In this document: positions 33,144 through 42,030 of the stretch, one piece after another
Layout: each line of letters starts with the position of its first letter
Numbering within the stretch: the stretch's first letter is position 1
Assembly: GCF_016793225.1 (NCBI RefSeq)
Contig: NZ_JAEUMN010000192.1
Coordinates: forward strand, 1 to 44,700
DNA: 44,700 nt
Reading direction: 5' to 3'
DNA from: Phenylobacterium sp.
Lineage (GTDB): Bacteria; Pseudomonadota; Alphaproteobacteria; Caulobacterales; Caulobacteraceae
Notes under the pieces: generated by a model
Database searches by the model: none
The model's input: the letters and a program-made list of their open reading frames with translations, nothing else
Told to the model about the DNA's origin: nothing
Made by a program: the position numbers and the translations under genes

Positions 33144-33812
33144 CTAACGGCTCCCGATGGGCGGCGAGGCCGTAGGATCGGCTTCCGTCAGGTCGGGGAT
33201 GTCGTCGGCCACGCCCACCGGCGAGGCGGTCTCGGTGGCGTCAGACCCGGACAGGTCGCCCAGGTTGTCGGCAAGGGGGGCCGCGTAGCCGCCGCTGGCG
33301 CCGAGGTCCGTCGCGTCCTCGAACGACGCCTGGGGCTCGAACGCGAGGTCCTCGCCGGCCAGGGCCGAGGCGTCGTAAGGCTCCGAGGCCCGGACGAAGC
33401 GCCCGAGGGCCACGCCCAGCAGCACCGCGCCGCCGATGAAGGCCGCCGGATTGCGCCGGCCGAAGTCGCGGACGGCGTTCAGCAGGTCGCCGGGGTCCTT
33501 GTCGGCCAGGTCGCGCGACAGGCCCTCGAGCCCGTCCGCGGCCTTCTGGACCAGCCGCGAGGTGGGGCTCTGGTCGGCGCTGGCGAGTTCGTCGCCGGCG
33601 CGGCGAATGGCGTTGGCGAAGTCGCCGAGCGTCTTGGCGCCGGCCTGCGTGCCCTTCTGCGCTTCGGCGCGGACCCGCTCCTGCGCCACGCTCGCGAAGC
33701 TCTGCGCCTCGGACTTCAACGTCTGGCTGGCCTGGCCGATCAGCTCCTTGGCCTGGGCCTTGCGGCCCGAGGCGCCGGCGCCCGTCGCCGTTCCCGTATC
33801 GATGTCGGTCAT
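33144..33812 (-). CDS. ElaB/YqjD-like stress membrane-anchor protein
   Basis: A 222-residue protein, first in a three-gene operon. A helical Ala/Gln/Lys-rich region with coiled-coil character (about 15-125) is followed by the single helix RRNPAAFIGGAVLLGVALGRFVRAS (about 128-152) and an acidic disordered tail. The NPAAFIGGA(V)xLG motif is the C-terminal anchor seen in ElaB/YqjD proteins and in alphaproteobacterial nutrient-deprivation-induced proteins. AGCGGAG precedes the ATG. The promoter candidate lies at 33869-33895. Confidence 0.78.
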   Translation of the reverse strand: MTDIDTGTATGAGASGRKAQAKELIGQASQTLKSEAQSFASVAQERVRAEAQKGTQAGAKTLGDFANAIRRAGDELASADQSPTSRLVQKAADGLEGLSRDLADKDPGDLLNAVRDFGRRNPAAFIGGAVLLGVALGRFVRASEPYDASALAGEDLAFEPQASFEDATDLGASGGYAAPLADNLGDLSGSDATETASPVGVADDIPDLTEADPTASPPIGSR

Positions 33813-33868
33813 TGCACGCTCCGCTGGCAGGCATGGGGCGACCTGCCCGGCCGCCCTGTGCCAGCGTG

Positions 33869-33895
33869 AACGCGCGAAGGGCGCTCAGGGGTTCC
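33869..33895 (-). promoter_or_regulatory. EcfG-like promoter for the stress operon
   Basis: On the minus strand GGAAC (33895-33891) and CGTT (33872-33869) match both EcfG elements exactly, but the spacer is 18 bases, one longer than the usual 16-17. The -10 is about 57 bases before the first ATG. The operon content (DUF3618, holin-X, ElaB-like) agrees with general stress control. Confidence 0.45.
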
Positions 33896-33945
33896 GGCCG
33901 AAACCCCACGAGCGCTGATTTTTCAGCGGAAGTCGGGAAGCCGAC

Positions 33946-34212
33946 TTAAGCGCGCCGGCCGCGCCGGGCGAGGGTGACGCCCAGCGCCAGCCCGATGGCG
34001 AGACCGAGCGCGCCCATCGCCAGCGCCTCGCGGTCGAGCGCGCCCTCGATGGCCCGGGCCGCGGCCGCAGCCCGGCGGCGCACCCGCCCGCGGCTGTCTT
34101 CCTCGTAGCCCTCGTAGATCTCGTACTGCCCCGACAGCCGCTCGGGCTTCAGGTGTCGCGCCCAGTCCTGGGTCTTGCCCAGCTTGCGCATCGAATCGTC
34201 CAGCACGCCCAT
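33946..34212 (-). CDS. small membrane protein related to the DUF3618 gene
   Basis: An 88-residue protein. It starts MGVLDDSMRKLGKTQDWAR and contains YEIYEGYEED near residue 39, a basic Arg/Ala stretch, and a final hydrophobic segment, REALAMGALGLAIGLALGVTLARR. Both the YEGYE motif and the ending hydrophobic segment recur in the DUF3618 protein (31896-32744), so the two are probably distant relatives. The start at ATG 34212 is chosen over longer forms because it follows an AGGGTGGTG site. It is divergent from the M28 peptidase gene. The function is unknown. Confidence 0.65.
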   Translation of the reverse strand: MGVLDDSMRKLGKTQDWARHLKPERLSGQYEIYEGYEEDSRGRVRRRAAAAARAIEGALDREALAMGALGLAIGLALGVTLARRGRRA

Positions 34213-34284
34213 GGTCACCACCCTGTCGCCGCCGCCGCGTCGAACGTGCGCGCGGTCTGCAGCTTTCACTTCTATACGAGAGAT

Positions 34285-35937
34285 ATGACGCGACTCTTTC
34301 CAGCCCTAGCTTTCGCTTTCGCGGCCATTCTGCCGGCGCAGGCGCAGGAAATCTCGGCCGAGCGGCTTTCGGGCATCACCCGCGAGCTTGCCTCGGACGC
34401 CTACCAGGGCCGCGCGCCCGGCGGTCCTGGCGAGGCGATGACCATCGACTTCATTGTCGGCCAATTCAAGGCGCTGGGCCTGGAGCCCGCGGGCGATGGC
34501 GGCGGCTGGACGCAGGACGTGCCGCTCTGGCGCTACCAGACCGAACCGGGCGGAACCTACACGCTGACGGTGAACGGCCAGTCCAAGGCGCTGCACGAGC
34601 AGTCCGACCTTCGTATCGAAACCCAGCGGCCGGTGGAGCGCGTGGCGATCCGCGCGGCGCCGATCGTGTTCGTCGGCTACGGGGTCACCGCGCCCGAGCG
34701 GCAGTGGGACGACTTCAAGGGCGTCGACCTCAAGGGCAAGATCGCCCTCGTCCTGATCAACGACCCGGACTTCGAGGCCCAGCCCGGCGAGCCGGTGGCG
34801 GGCCGCTTCGGGGGGCGCGCGGCGCTGTACTACGGGCGTTGGGTCTACAAGTACGAAGAGGCGGTCCGCCGCGGCGCCCTGGGCGTGCTGATCGTGCACG
34901 AGACCGCCGGCGCGGCGTACGGCTGGTCGACCGTGGTCGCGCCGAACGGCGAAAGCTACGACGTCGTGCGCAGGAACCCCGCCAAGGATAAGCTGCTGCT
35001 GCAGGGCTGGATCCAGCGCGACCTGGCGGTCGACCTCTTCCGCGAGGCCGGGCTCGACTTCGAGGCGGAAAAGGCCCGCGCCCGCACCGCCGCGTTCCGC
35101 CCGGTGACCCTGAAGAACGCGACGTTCTCCGCCGACTACCGCAACCGCTTCACCCGGCTCGTCAGCCGCAACGTGCTGGCGCGCATCGCGGGCGCGACGC
35201 GGCCCGACGAGACGATCCTCTACGCCGCGCACTGGGACGCCTACGGCGTGGGTCCCGCCTCGGCCGACGGGGCGACGGTCCGGCCCGGCGCCGTGGACGA
35301 CGCGGTGGGCGTGGCGGGCGTCATCGAGACGGCGCGCGCCTTCAAGGCGGGACCGCCGCCCGCGCGGACCATCCTTTTCGCCGCCTGGACGGCCGAGGAG
35401 CGCGGGCTCCTGGGCAGCGAATACTGGGCGCAGGCGCACGAGGCGGCCCTGCCCCGGTTGGCGGCCAGCTACACCTTCGACGTCCTGCAGACCGCGGGCC
35501 CGGCGAAGGACGTGGTGCTGGTGGGCTCGGGACAGAACCAGCTGGAACCGCACCTCGCCGCCGTCGCCGCCCGGCGCGGCCGCACGGTGACGCCCGACCC
35601 GCGGCCCGAGCGCGCCCTGTTCTATCGCGCCGACCACTTCTCGCTGGCCAAGCGGGGCGTGCCCACGGTGCTCTTCATGGGGATGAGCGGCGGCGCCGAC
35701 CTGGAGACGGGCGGCCGGGCCGCCGGGGACCGCTGGGTCGAGGACTACACGGCTCGCTGCTACCACCAGACCTGCGACCGGTGGGAGGCGACCCAGGACT
35801 ACCGCGGTGCGGCCGCCGACGTTCAGCTCGCCTTCGAGGCCGGCCGCGAGCTGGCCGACGGCGGCCGCTGGCCCGACTGGAACGACAGCAGCGAGTTCAA
35901 GGCGGTCCGCGCCGCCTCGGCCGGGGCGCGGCGCTGA
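34285..35937 (+). CDS. secreted M28 family zinc aminopeptidase
   Basis: A 550-residue protein with a signal peptide (MTRLFPALAFAFAAILPAQA). The two-zinc M28 ligands are visible: His316 (AAHWDAY), Asp338 (GAVDDAVG), Glu371/Glu372 (TAEERGLLGSE), Asp399 (TFDVLQ) and His451 (RADHFS). A PA-type insert (about 120-260, with FVGYGVTAPERQWDD) lies before the catalytic core. It probably removes N-terminal residues from peptides in the periplasm or outside the cell. A disulfide between the two Cys near the end (ARCYHQTC) is likely. Earlier in-frame codons give no signal peptide. Confidence 0.92.
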   Translation: MTRLFPALAFAFAAILPAQAQEISAERLSGITRELASDAYQGRAPGGPGEAMTIDFIVGQFKALGLEPAGDGGGWTQDVPLWRYQTEPGGTYTLTVNGQSKALHEQSDLRIETQRPVERVAIRAAPIVFVGYGVTAPERQWDDFKGVDLKGKIALVLINDPDFEAQPGEPVAGRFGGRAALYYGRWVYKYEEAVRRGALGVLIVHETAGAAYGWSTVVAPNGESYDVVRRNPAKDKLLLQGWIQRDLAVDLFREAGLDFEAEKARARTAAFRPVTLKNATFSADYRNRFTRLVSRNVLARIAGATRPDETILYAAHWDAYGVGPASADGATVRPGAVDDAVGVAGVIETARAFKAGPPPARTILFAAWTAEERGLLGSEYWAQAHEAALPRLAASYTFDVLQTAGPAKDVVLVGSGQNQLEPHLAAVAARRGRTVTPDPRPERALFYRADHFSLAKRGVPTVLFMGMSGGADLETGGRAAGDRWVEDYTARCYHQTCDRWEATQDYRGAAADVQLAFEAGRELADGGRWPDWNDSSEFKAVRAASAGARR

Positions 35938-36013
35938 GCGAACCTGTCGGCGGCGTTCAGGCTGGGTTCAGGGTCAACGCCCGTTAACTCTCCTCCAAGA
36001 TCAGGAGGCTCTC

Positions 36014-36394
36014 ATGCGCAAGTACGTCGTCTCGGCCCTGGCCGCCATCATGGCCGCCGGACCCGTCCTGGCCGTGGCCGGCCCGGCCGATGCGGGCGAC
36101 CGCCGCCACTACTATCGGCACCACCATCGCGGCGGAGGCGGCAACGACGTCGCCGTGGCCGCCATCGCGGGCATCGCGGGCCTCGCCCTGGGCGCCGCCC
36201 TGTCCGACAACGATCGCCGCAGCCCGCGCACGTACAGCCGCAGCTACAGCAGCGGCTACCGCTACGATCCCTACTACGACAGCTACTACGGCGGATATTA
36301 TCCGCGCGATCGGCGCATCTGCGTCACGCGCGAGCGGGTCTGGGACCCCTACATCGGTCGTCACGTGAAGATCCAGCGCGAGTACCCCTGCTGA
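36014..36394 (+). CDS. secreted Tyr/His-rich protein of unknown function
   Basis: A 126-residue protein with a signal peptide (to about ADA at 25-27). HYYRHHHRGGGG leads to a short hydrophobic Gly-rich segment (VAAIAGIAGLALGAALSD, glycine-zipper-like) and a Tyr/Ser/Arg-rich tail (YDPYYDSYYGGYYPRD). The C-terminal ICVTRERVWDPYIGRHVKIQ and final Cys complete a small conserved domain with two cysteines. Such proteins are frequent in Caulobacterales and function is unknown. The ribosome site CAGGAGGCTCTC is strong. Confidence 0.8.
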   Translation: MRKYVVSALAAIMAAGPVLAVAGPADAGDRRHYYRHHHRGGGGNDVAVAAIAGIAGLALGAALSDNDRRSPRTYSRSYSSGYRYDPYYDSYYGGYYPRDRRICVTRERVWDPYIGRHVKIQREYPC

Positions 36395-36484
36395 ACCCCG
36401 GGGGCCGATGCAGGCCCTCGCCAATCCCGCCCCACGACGCTACCGTAGGATGTAGATCCCTGGCGTGGCGCTCGTGGGGCTGGA

Positions 36485-37939
36485 ATGGCGTCGTCCGAGA
36501 CCCCTGAGGCTGAGCTCCGGCGGCTGCGCGCGCGCGTGGCCGAGCTGGAAGCCGAGCTGTCGGCCAAGCCGACCATTGACCGTGCGAGCCTGTACCGCAC
36601 GCTCGAGAGCGCGCCCTGGGGCGTGATGGCCCTGTCCGTCGACGGCCGCATCGACGTCGCCAGCCGCGCCGCACAGCGCTGGCTCGCCGTGCCGGCGCCG
36701 GCCTTCGGCGTCGCCGCCGACGAGGCGCTCCTCCCAGCGCTGCGCGAGGCGCTGGAGGCGCCGCTGGCCGCCGCCTTCGAGGGGCACGCCACCGAGGGCG
36801 ACGTCACGCTGCGCGACATCGAGGGCGAGGTCCGCGCGCTGCGGCTGCTGGTCTCGCCCCGGGCGTCCGGCCCGAAAGGGATCACCGGCGCGGTGGTGAC
36901 GCTCTACGACGTCACCGAGACCCAGGCGCTGGACCGCACGGTCAGGGAGAACGAGGCGCGCCTCACCCACATCAACGCCGTCACGCCGACCGCCAACTAC
37001 ATCTTCGACTTCCTGGAGGGCCGCGTGCCATGGGCGGCCGGCATGATGGAGGCGGTCTACGGGGTCTCGGCCGAGGCTATGCAGGCGGCCGACCGGACGT
37101 TCCTCCGCGGCCTGATACATCCGGAGGACTTCCCGCGGGTCATGGCCCGCGTGGCCGCGCTCGCGAAGCAGCCGGACGGCGTGGTCATGGAGCTGGAGCT
37201 TCGGATCCGCCGGGCGGACGGCAGCTACCGCTGGATCCTCGACCGTGGGGCCGTCTTCGAGCGCGACGCCGCGGGCCGGGTCGCCCAGACGCTGAACGCC
37301 GCCATCGACATCGACGAGCGCAAGCGCGCCGAGGAGCGCCGCAGCCTGCTGATCAACGAGCTCAACCACCGGGTCAAGAACACCCTGGCCGCCGTGCAGT
37401 CGATCGCCCGCCAGAGCCTGCGCAGCGGGCGCGACCCGGCGGAGATGTCCGCGGCCTTCACCTCGCGCCTCGTCTCGCTTTCCGCGGCCCACGACATCCT
37501 CACCCGCGAGCACTGGGAGGGAGCGGCCGTGCGCGAGATCGTGCAGGTCGCCCTGGCCCCCTTCGACGAGGCGCGGATCCAGGCGTCGGGCGCCGAGGTC
37601 CGCCTGGGGGCGCGAGCGGCCATCGCGCTCTCCATGGCGCTGCACGAACTGGCCACCAACGCGGCGAAGTACGGCGCGCTGTCGGGCGACGCGGGCCGGG
37701 TGATCCTCGGCTGGCGGGCGCACTGCGAGGGCGAGCAGGCTCGGTTCGAGCTCGAGTGGCGCGAGGTCGGGGGGCCACCGGTGACGCCGCCAAGGCGGCG
37801 CGGCTTCGGCTGGCGCCTCCTTTCCCAAGGGCTTCGCGCCGACCTCAACGGGGAAGCCGAGCTGCATTTCGACCCGGAGGGGGTTGTCTGCCGGATCTCC
37901 GCGCCTCTTGAGACGGCGCCGCGCCCGGACCAGATCTGA
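36485..37939 (+). CDS. PAS-domain HWE-family sensor histidine kinase
   Basis: A 484-residue soluble kinase. A short N-terminal coiled coil (ELRRLRARVAELEAEL) precedes a first PAS-like domain (about 35-150), a PAS_3 fold domain (about 160-285) with IHPEDFPRV and RRADGSYRWI, and the HWE catalytic region. The phosphorylated residue is His295 in ELNHRVKNTLA, and the N box is HELATNAAKYGA (387-398). HWE kinases are enriched in Rhizobiales and Caulobacterales and often control light, redox or general stress responses. There are no membrane segments, so it senses a cytosolic signal. A response regulator lies about 510 bases downstream on the same strand. Confidence 0.92.
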   Translation: MASSETPEAELRRLRARVAELEAELSAKPTIDRASLYRTLESAPWGVMALSVDGRIDVASRAAQRWLAVPAPAFGVAADEALLPALREALEAPLAAAFEGHATEGDVTLRDIEGEVRALRLLVSPRASGPKGITGAVVTLYDVTETQALDRTVRENEARLTHINAVTPTANYIFDFLEGRVPWAAGMMEAVYGVSAEAMQAADRTFLRGLIHPEDFPRVMARVAALAKQPDGVVMELELRIRRADGSYRWILDRGAVFERDAAGRVAQTLNAAIDIDERKRAEERRSLLINELNHRVKNTLAAVQSIARQSLRSGRDPAEMSAAFTSRLVSLSAAHDILTREHWEGAAVREIVQVALAPFDEARIQASGAEVRLGARAAIALSMALHELATNAAKYGALSGDAGRVILGWRAHCEGEQARFELEWREVGGPPVTPPRRRGFGWRLLSQGLRADLNGEAELHFDPEGVVCRISAPLETAPRPDQI

Positions 37940-37958
37940 CGGGACTCCAAGCGGCCGG

Positions 37959-37987
37959 TTGACAGCCGCGACTCCAGTATTTACTAA
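37959..37987 (+). promoter_or_regulatory. strong sigma70-like promoter
   Basis: TTGACA (37959-37964), a 17-base spacer and TACTAA (37982-37987) match the consensus closely in an otherwise GC-rich region. Transcription would start near 37995 and run into the leader before the 33-residue peptide at 38132 and possibly the response regulator. Confidence 0.6.
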
Positions 37988-38131
37988 ACTCTCAACAACT
38001 GGATTTCCGAGATCTCGCCACTCGGGCCCTTGCCCCGGCGCTCCCCACGCCAGGGCCAGCCCGCACCCCCCCACCTCCCCCACGGCGGCGGGCGGCCCGG
38101 GTGGCGAGCCCCCCCGTCGGGAGGCGACGCG

Positions 38132-38233
38132 ATGCGCCCGCGCTACATCATCCGCTGGGCCAGGGTCACCGAGATCCTCGCGCTCACGGCGTCGGCGGCC
38201 GGCGTCATCGCCGTGACGGCCGGACTCCTCTGA
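38132..38233 (+). CDS. 33-residue membrane peptide
   Basis: The short frame MRPRYIIRWARVTEILALTA..., ending AVTAGLL, encodes a basic N-terminus and one hydrophobic helix. CGGGAGG lies 8 bases before the ATG, and a strong promoter lies 145 bases upstream, which together favour real expression. The type resembles other tiny inner-membrane proteins that adjust larger complexes; no partner can be named. A longer in-frame start at 38030 reads as low-complexity Pro/Gly and is not supported. Confidence 0.5.
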   Translation: MRPRYIIRWARVTEILALTASAAGVIAVTAGLL

Positions 38234-38451
38234 GGCGAGGCTGTTCCTTAACGCTTAGAATCCGAACGATCGGCCGCGGAAACCCTGCCGGACCGTGTCT
38301 CCGGCGGCGGCTTCTCCAGGGGCGCGGCCCGCGCGAATCAGCCGGGTTAACGGCGATTCAGCACCTTCGATAAAGTTACCTTAAACCGCCCCGGGACATG
38401 GTCGGGCCAGCAGGCGCACCCCCCCCAGCGCCTCCCAGCCGGAGCAGTCCA

Positions 38452-38886
38452 GTGTCGGAGACGACTGGCGACGGCGGCAGGCCGCTCAAGGTCCTGCACG
38501 TCGATGACGACCCGATGAACCTGCGCGTCGTGCAGGAAATCCTGGGCGCCTTCGGGCATCAGGGCGTGATCGCCTGCTCGGGACAGGAAGCCCTCGACCG
38601 CCTGGCCGTCGAAGCCTTCGACCTCGTGCTTCTCGACATCCACATGCCCGGGATGACCGGCGTCGAAGTGGTCGAGAAGCTGCGTGCCCCCGCCAGCCCG
38701 CAGCGCGACGTGCCCGTGATCGCGCTCACCGCCGACATCTATTCGCGCCGGCCGGCCGAGTACGTCGCCCTCGGGTTCTCGGACTTCGTCTCGAAGCCGA
38801 TCCTGGTGTCGAACCTGATGGCGGCCATCAAGCGCTGCTGCGGCGCGCCCCCGGCGATGGCGTCCCTGCAGCGTCAGGCGGGCTGA
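38452..38886 (+). CDS. single-domain response regulator (receiver)
   Basis: A 144-residue CheY-like protein with no output domain. The acidic pair is Asp18/Asp19, the phosphorylated Asp62 lies in LLDIHMPGM, Thr93 in ALTAD, and Lys115 in SKP. The form is typical of receivers found in hybrid kinases. It begins at GTG 38452, seven bases after GGAG; an ATG at 38398 would add 18 Pro/Ser-rich residues. Single-domain regulators act by protein contact or as phosphate sinks, and the nearby HWE kinase is a possible partner. The AT-rich stretch at about 38345-38390 may hold its promoter. Confidence 0.9.
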   Translation: MSETTGDGGRPLKVLHVDDDPMNLRVVQEILGAFGHQGVIACSGQEALDRLAVEAFDLVLLDIHMPGMTGVEVVEKLRAPASPQRDVPVIALTADIYSRRPAEYVALGFSDFVSKPILVSNLMAAIKRCCGAPPAMASLQRQAG

Positions 38887-38891
38887 GGCGG

Positions 38892-40223
38892 TCAGTCCGC
38901 GTCGGCCTCCACCGGCTGCGCGGCGATCGGTTCGGGCTCGCCCGCCAGCGCCGCCGCCAGCTTCCCGCGATCGAGCTGCCCCTCCCAGCCGGCCACGACC
39001 AGGCTCGCGACCGCGTTGCCGATGAAGTTGGTCAGGGCCCGGCACTCGCTCATGAACCGGTCCACCCCCAGGATCAGCGTCATCCCCGCGAGCGGCACCG
39101 TCGGCACCACCTGGAGCGTGGCGGCCAGGGTGATGAAGCCCGCGCCCGTGACGCCGGCCGCGCCCTTTGAGCTCAGCATGGCGACGGCGAGAAGCAGGAG
39201 CTGGTCGGCCAGCGAGAGGTCGATGCGCAGGGCCTGGGCGATGAACAGGGCCGCCAGCGTCATGTAGATGTTCGTGCCGTCGAGGTTGAACGAATAGCCG
39301 GTGGGCACCACCAGCCCCACCACCGGCTTGGCCGCGCCCGCACGCTCCATCTTCTCCATCAGCGAAGGCAGAGCGGCCTCGGACGACGAGGTCCCGAGCA
39401 CCAGCAGCAGCTCTTCCTTGAGGTAGCGGATCAGCTTCAGGATCGAGAACCCGTTCAGCGCCGCGATCGCCCCCAGCACCACGAGCACGAAGGCGAGCGA
39501 CGTCAGGTAGAAGGTCGCCACCAGCGCCGCCAGGCTCACCACCGAGCCGATCCCGTACTTGCCGATGGTGAAGGCGAACGCGCCGAACGCCCCGATCGGC
39601 GCCGCGCGCATGAAGATCGCCACCAGCTTGAAGAAGGCCTGAGCGGTGGCGTCCAGGACCTTCAGCACCGGCTCGGCCCGCTCGCCGATCATGGCCAGCG
39701 CGATTCCGAAGGGGATCGAGAAGAACAGCACCTGCAGGATGTTCCCGTCGACGAACGCGCCCGCCACCGACGAGGGGATGATGTCCATCAGGAACCCGAC
39801 GATGGTGAGGTCGTGGGCCTTGGTGGCGTAGTCGGTCACCTTGGAAGGATCGAGCGTGGCCGGGTCCACCGGCGCCATGCTCCAGCCCGGCTTGAGGACG
39901 TTGGCCACGATCAGCCCCACCACCAGGGCGAAGCTGGAAACGGCGATGAAATAGCCGAACGCCTTCACCGCCGTGCCGCCGGCCTTGCCCAGGTCGCGCA
40001 TGTGGGCGATGCCGGTGGTGACGGTCAGGAAGATCACCGGGGCGATGATCATCTTCACCAGCTTGATGAAGGCGTCGCCCAGCGGCTTCAGGCTCTCGCC
40101 CACCGTGGGCCAGACGTGGCCGATCAGGGCGCCCAGCGCGATCGCCGCCAGCACCTGCACATAGAGCTGCGTCCACAGCGGCCGCCGCGCTGGCGGCGGA
40201 GCCTCGGCAAGCGGTCCGGCCAC
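38892..40223 (-). CDS. dctA: C4-dicarboxylate:cation symporter DctA
   Basis: A 443-residue DAACS-family transporter with about eight helices plus two re-entrant loops. Diagnostic segments are [42 protein letters not shown] and [21 protein letters not shown], which match DctA rather than the glutamate transporters. It imports succinate, fumarate and malate with H+ or Na+. The start is a GTG at 40223 behind GGGGGGAC. The extended frame further upstream lies antisense to the sulfatase gene. It is divergent from the sulfatase with a 129-base gap. Confidence 0.93.
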   Translation of the reverse strand: MAGPLAEAPPPARRPLWTQLYVQVLAAIALGALIGHVWPTVGESLKPLGDAFIKLVKMIIAPVIFLTVTTGIAHMRDLGKAGGTAVKAFGYFIAVSSFALVVGLIVANVLKPGWSMAPVDPATLDPSKVTDYATKAHDLTIVGFLMDIIPSSVAGAFVDGNILQVLFFSIPFGIALAMIGERAEPVLKVLDATAQAFFKLVAIFMRAAPIGAFGAFAFTIGKYGIGSVVSLAALVATFYLTSLAFVLVVLGAIAALNGFSILKLIRYLKEELLLVLGTSSSEAALPSLMEKMERAGAAKPVVGLVVPTGYSFNLDGTNIYMTLAALFIAQALRIDLSLADQLLLLAVAMLSSKGAAGVTGAGFITLAATLQVVPTVPLAGMTLILGVDRFMSECRALTNFIGNAVASLVVAGWEGQLDRGKLAAALAGEPEPIAAQPVEADAD

Positions 40224-40352
40224 GGAAGTCCCCCCAAAGTCGTCGGCGGGCAATCTAGACGACGCGCGGCCGCGCTGTCCGCGACCATTTCCGCGCCGCC
40301 GCGCCCTTGACGCCCTGTCGGCGCCGGCGCCCGATGACCGCGGGAGGCGCAC

Positions 40353-41930
40353 ATGAGCCACGAGACTTCGACCGACCGCCGGGTGCTGCTGGCGGGCCTG
40401 GGCCTCGCCGCGCCCATGGGCCTGTTCTCGTGGGACGCCGCGGCGGCCGCGGCCCCGGGGGCCCGCCGCCGGCCGGCCCCGCTGGCCCGGCTGGCCGGAG
40501 CGAAGCCGCGCAACATCGTGGTGATCCTGACCGACGACCACCGCTACGACGCCCTCGGCTTCCTGAAGGCCCAGTCGTTCCTCGAGACGCCCAACCTCGA
40601 CCGCCTCGCCGCCGAGGGCGTGCACTTTCGCAACGCCATGGTCACGACGGCCCTCTGCTCGCCGTCGCGGGCCTCCATCTTCACCGGCCTCTACGCCCAC
40701 CAGCACCGGGTCGTGGACAACAACCACGCCATCGACCCGGCGCTCACCTTCTTCCCCGAGCACCTGCAGCGCGCGGGCTATGAGACCGCCTTCGTCGGCA
40801 AGTGGCACATGGGCCCCGAGGGCGACGACCCGCAGCCCGGCTTCGACCACTGGGTGAGCTTCAAGGGCCAGGGGACCTACCTGCCCAGCCCGAACGGGCT
40901 GAACGTCGACGGCCGCAAGGTCCCCCAGCAGGGCTACATCACCGACGAACTCACCGACTATGCGCTGCGCTGGCTCGAGGGGCGGACGGGCGAGCGGCCC
41001 TTCCTGCTCTTCCTGTCGCACAAGGCCGTGCATTCCGACTTCGTGCCCGCCGCCCGGCACACGGGCCGCTACGCCGGCGCGCCGTTCCGCTACCCGGCCA
41101 CCATGGCGGCGCCCGCCAACCCGGGATCGCGGCCGCGCTGGGTGCAGGACCAGCGCAACAGCTGGCACGGCGTCGACTTCCCCTATCACTCGCGGCTCGA
41201 CATCGCCGAGTACTACCGCCGCTACGCCGAGACCCTGCTCGCCGTCGACGAGAGCGCCGGCCGGCTGATGGACCACCTGGAGCGCCGCGGCGTCCTGGAC
41301 TCCACGCTGATCCTCTACATGGGCGACAACGGCTTCGCCTTCGGCGAGCACGGCCTGATCGACAAGCGCACCGCCTACGAGGAATCGATCCGCATCCCCA
41401 TGCTGGCCCGCTGCCCCGAGCTGTTCCCGACCGCGACGGTGGTCGACCAGGTGGTGGCCAACATCGACGTCGCGCCGACCCTGCTCGCCGCCGCGGGCCT
41501 GCAGGCGCCGAAGGGCCTGGCGGGCGCCAACGCCCTGCCGCTCGCCCAGGGCAAGCCCGCGCCGTGGCGGCAGGCGCTGCTCTACGAGTACTACTGGGAG
41601 CGCAACTTCCCCATGACGCCCACGGTCCACGCCGTGCGCGAGCAGCGGTACAAGTACATCCGCTACCACGGCCTCTGGGACATCGACGAGCTCTACGACC
41701 TGCAGGCCGACCCGCTGGAGGCCGAGAACCTCATCTTCAGCCCGGGCCACGAGGCGATCGTGAAGCAGCTCAACGGCAAGCTTTTCGACATGCTGGCCGC
41801 CAGCGGCGGGACCGACATGCCCCTGCCCCGGGACGCGGGCTTCCGCGCGATGCTGAGGCGCGCCGACGGGGCGGCCCAGGCGCCCTTCCCGCCCGAGTTC
41901 GCCCGGCCGGCCGGACCCGGGACGCGCTGA
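40353..41930 (+). CDS. Tat-exported sulfatase
   Basis: A 525-residue type I sulfatase. A twin-arginine signal ([14 protein letters not shown]) is followed by the metal-binding Asp61-Asp62 ([13 protein letters not shown]). The LCSPSR motif at 101-106 has Cys102, the residue converted to formylglycine. GKWHMG and [11 protein letters not shown] complete the Ca2+ and substrate site. Family members remove sulfate from carbohydrates or aromatics. The maturation enzyme is not in this window, and pre-folding export by Tat implies maturation in the cytosol. The ribosome site is GGGAGG. Carbohydrate specificity cannot be judged. Confidence 0.92.
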   Translation: MSHETSTDRRVLLAGLGLAAPMGLFSWDAAAAAAPGARRRPAPLARLAGAKPRNIVVILTDDHRYDALGFLKAQSFLETPNLDRLAAEGVHFRNAMVTTALCSPSRASIFTGLYAHQHRVVDNNHAIDPALTFFPEHLQRAGYETAFVGKWHMGPEGDDPQPGFDHWVSFKGQGTYLPSPNGLNVDGRKVPQQGYITDELTDYALRWLEGRTGERPFLLFLSHKAVHSDFVPAARHTGRYAGAPFRYPATMAAPANPGSRPRWVQDQRNSWHGVDFPYHSRLDIAEYYRRYAETLLAVDESAGRLMDHLERRGVLDSTLILYMGDNGFAFGEHGLIDKRTAYEESIRIPMLARCPELFPTATVVDQVVANIDVAPTLLAAAGLQAPKGLAGANALPLAQGKPAPWRQALLYEYYWERNFPMTPTVHAVREQRYKYIRYHGLWDIDELYDLQADPLEAENLIFSPGHEAIVKQLNGKLFDMLAASGGTDMPLPRDAGFRAMLRRADGAAQAPFPPEFARPAGPGTR

Positions 41931-42030
41931 GCGAAACACGGCCGCAAAACGGCTGGCCCATTCTTCGAAGACAGGGAATGCTGTGGCGCGAGAGTCCGCG
42001 AACGGACCGGCGTGGGGAGGACAGGATCAG

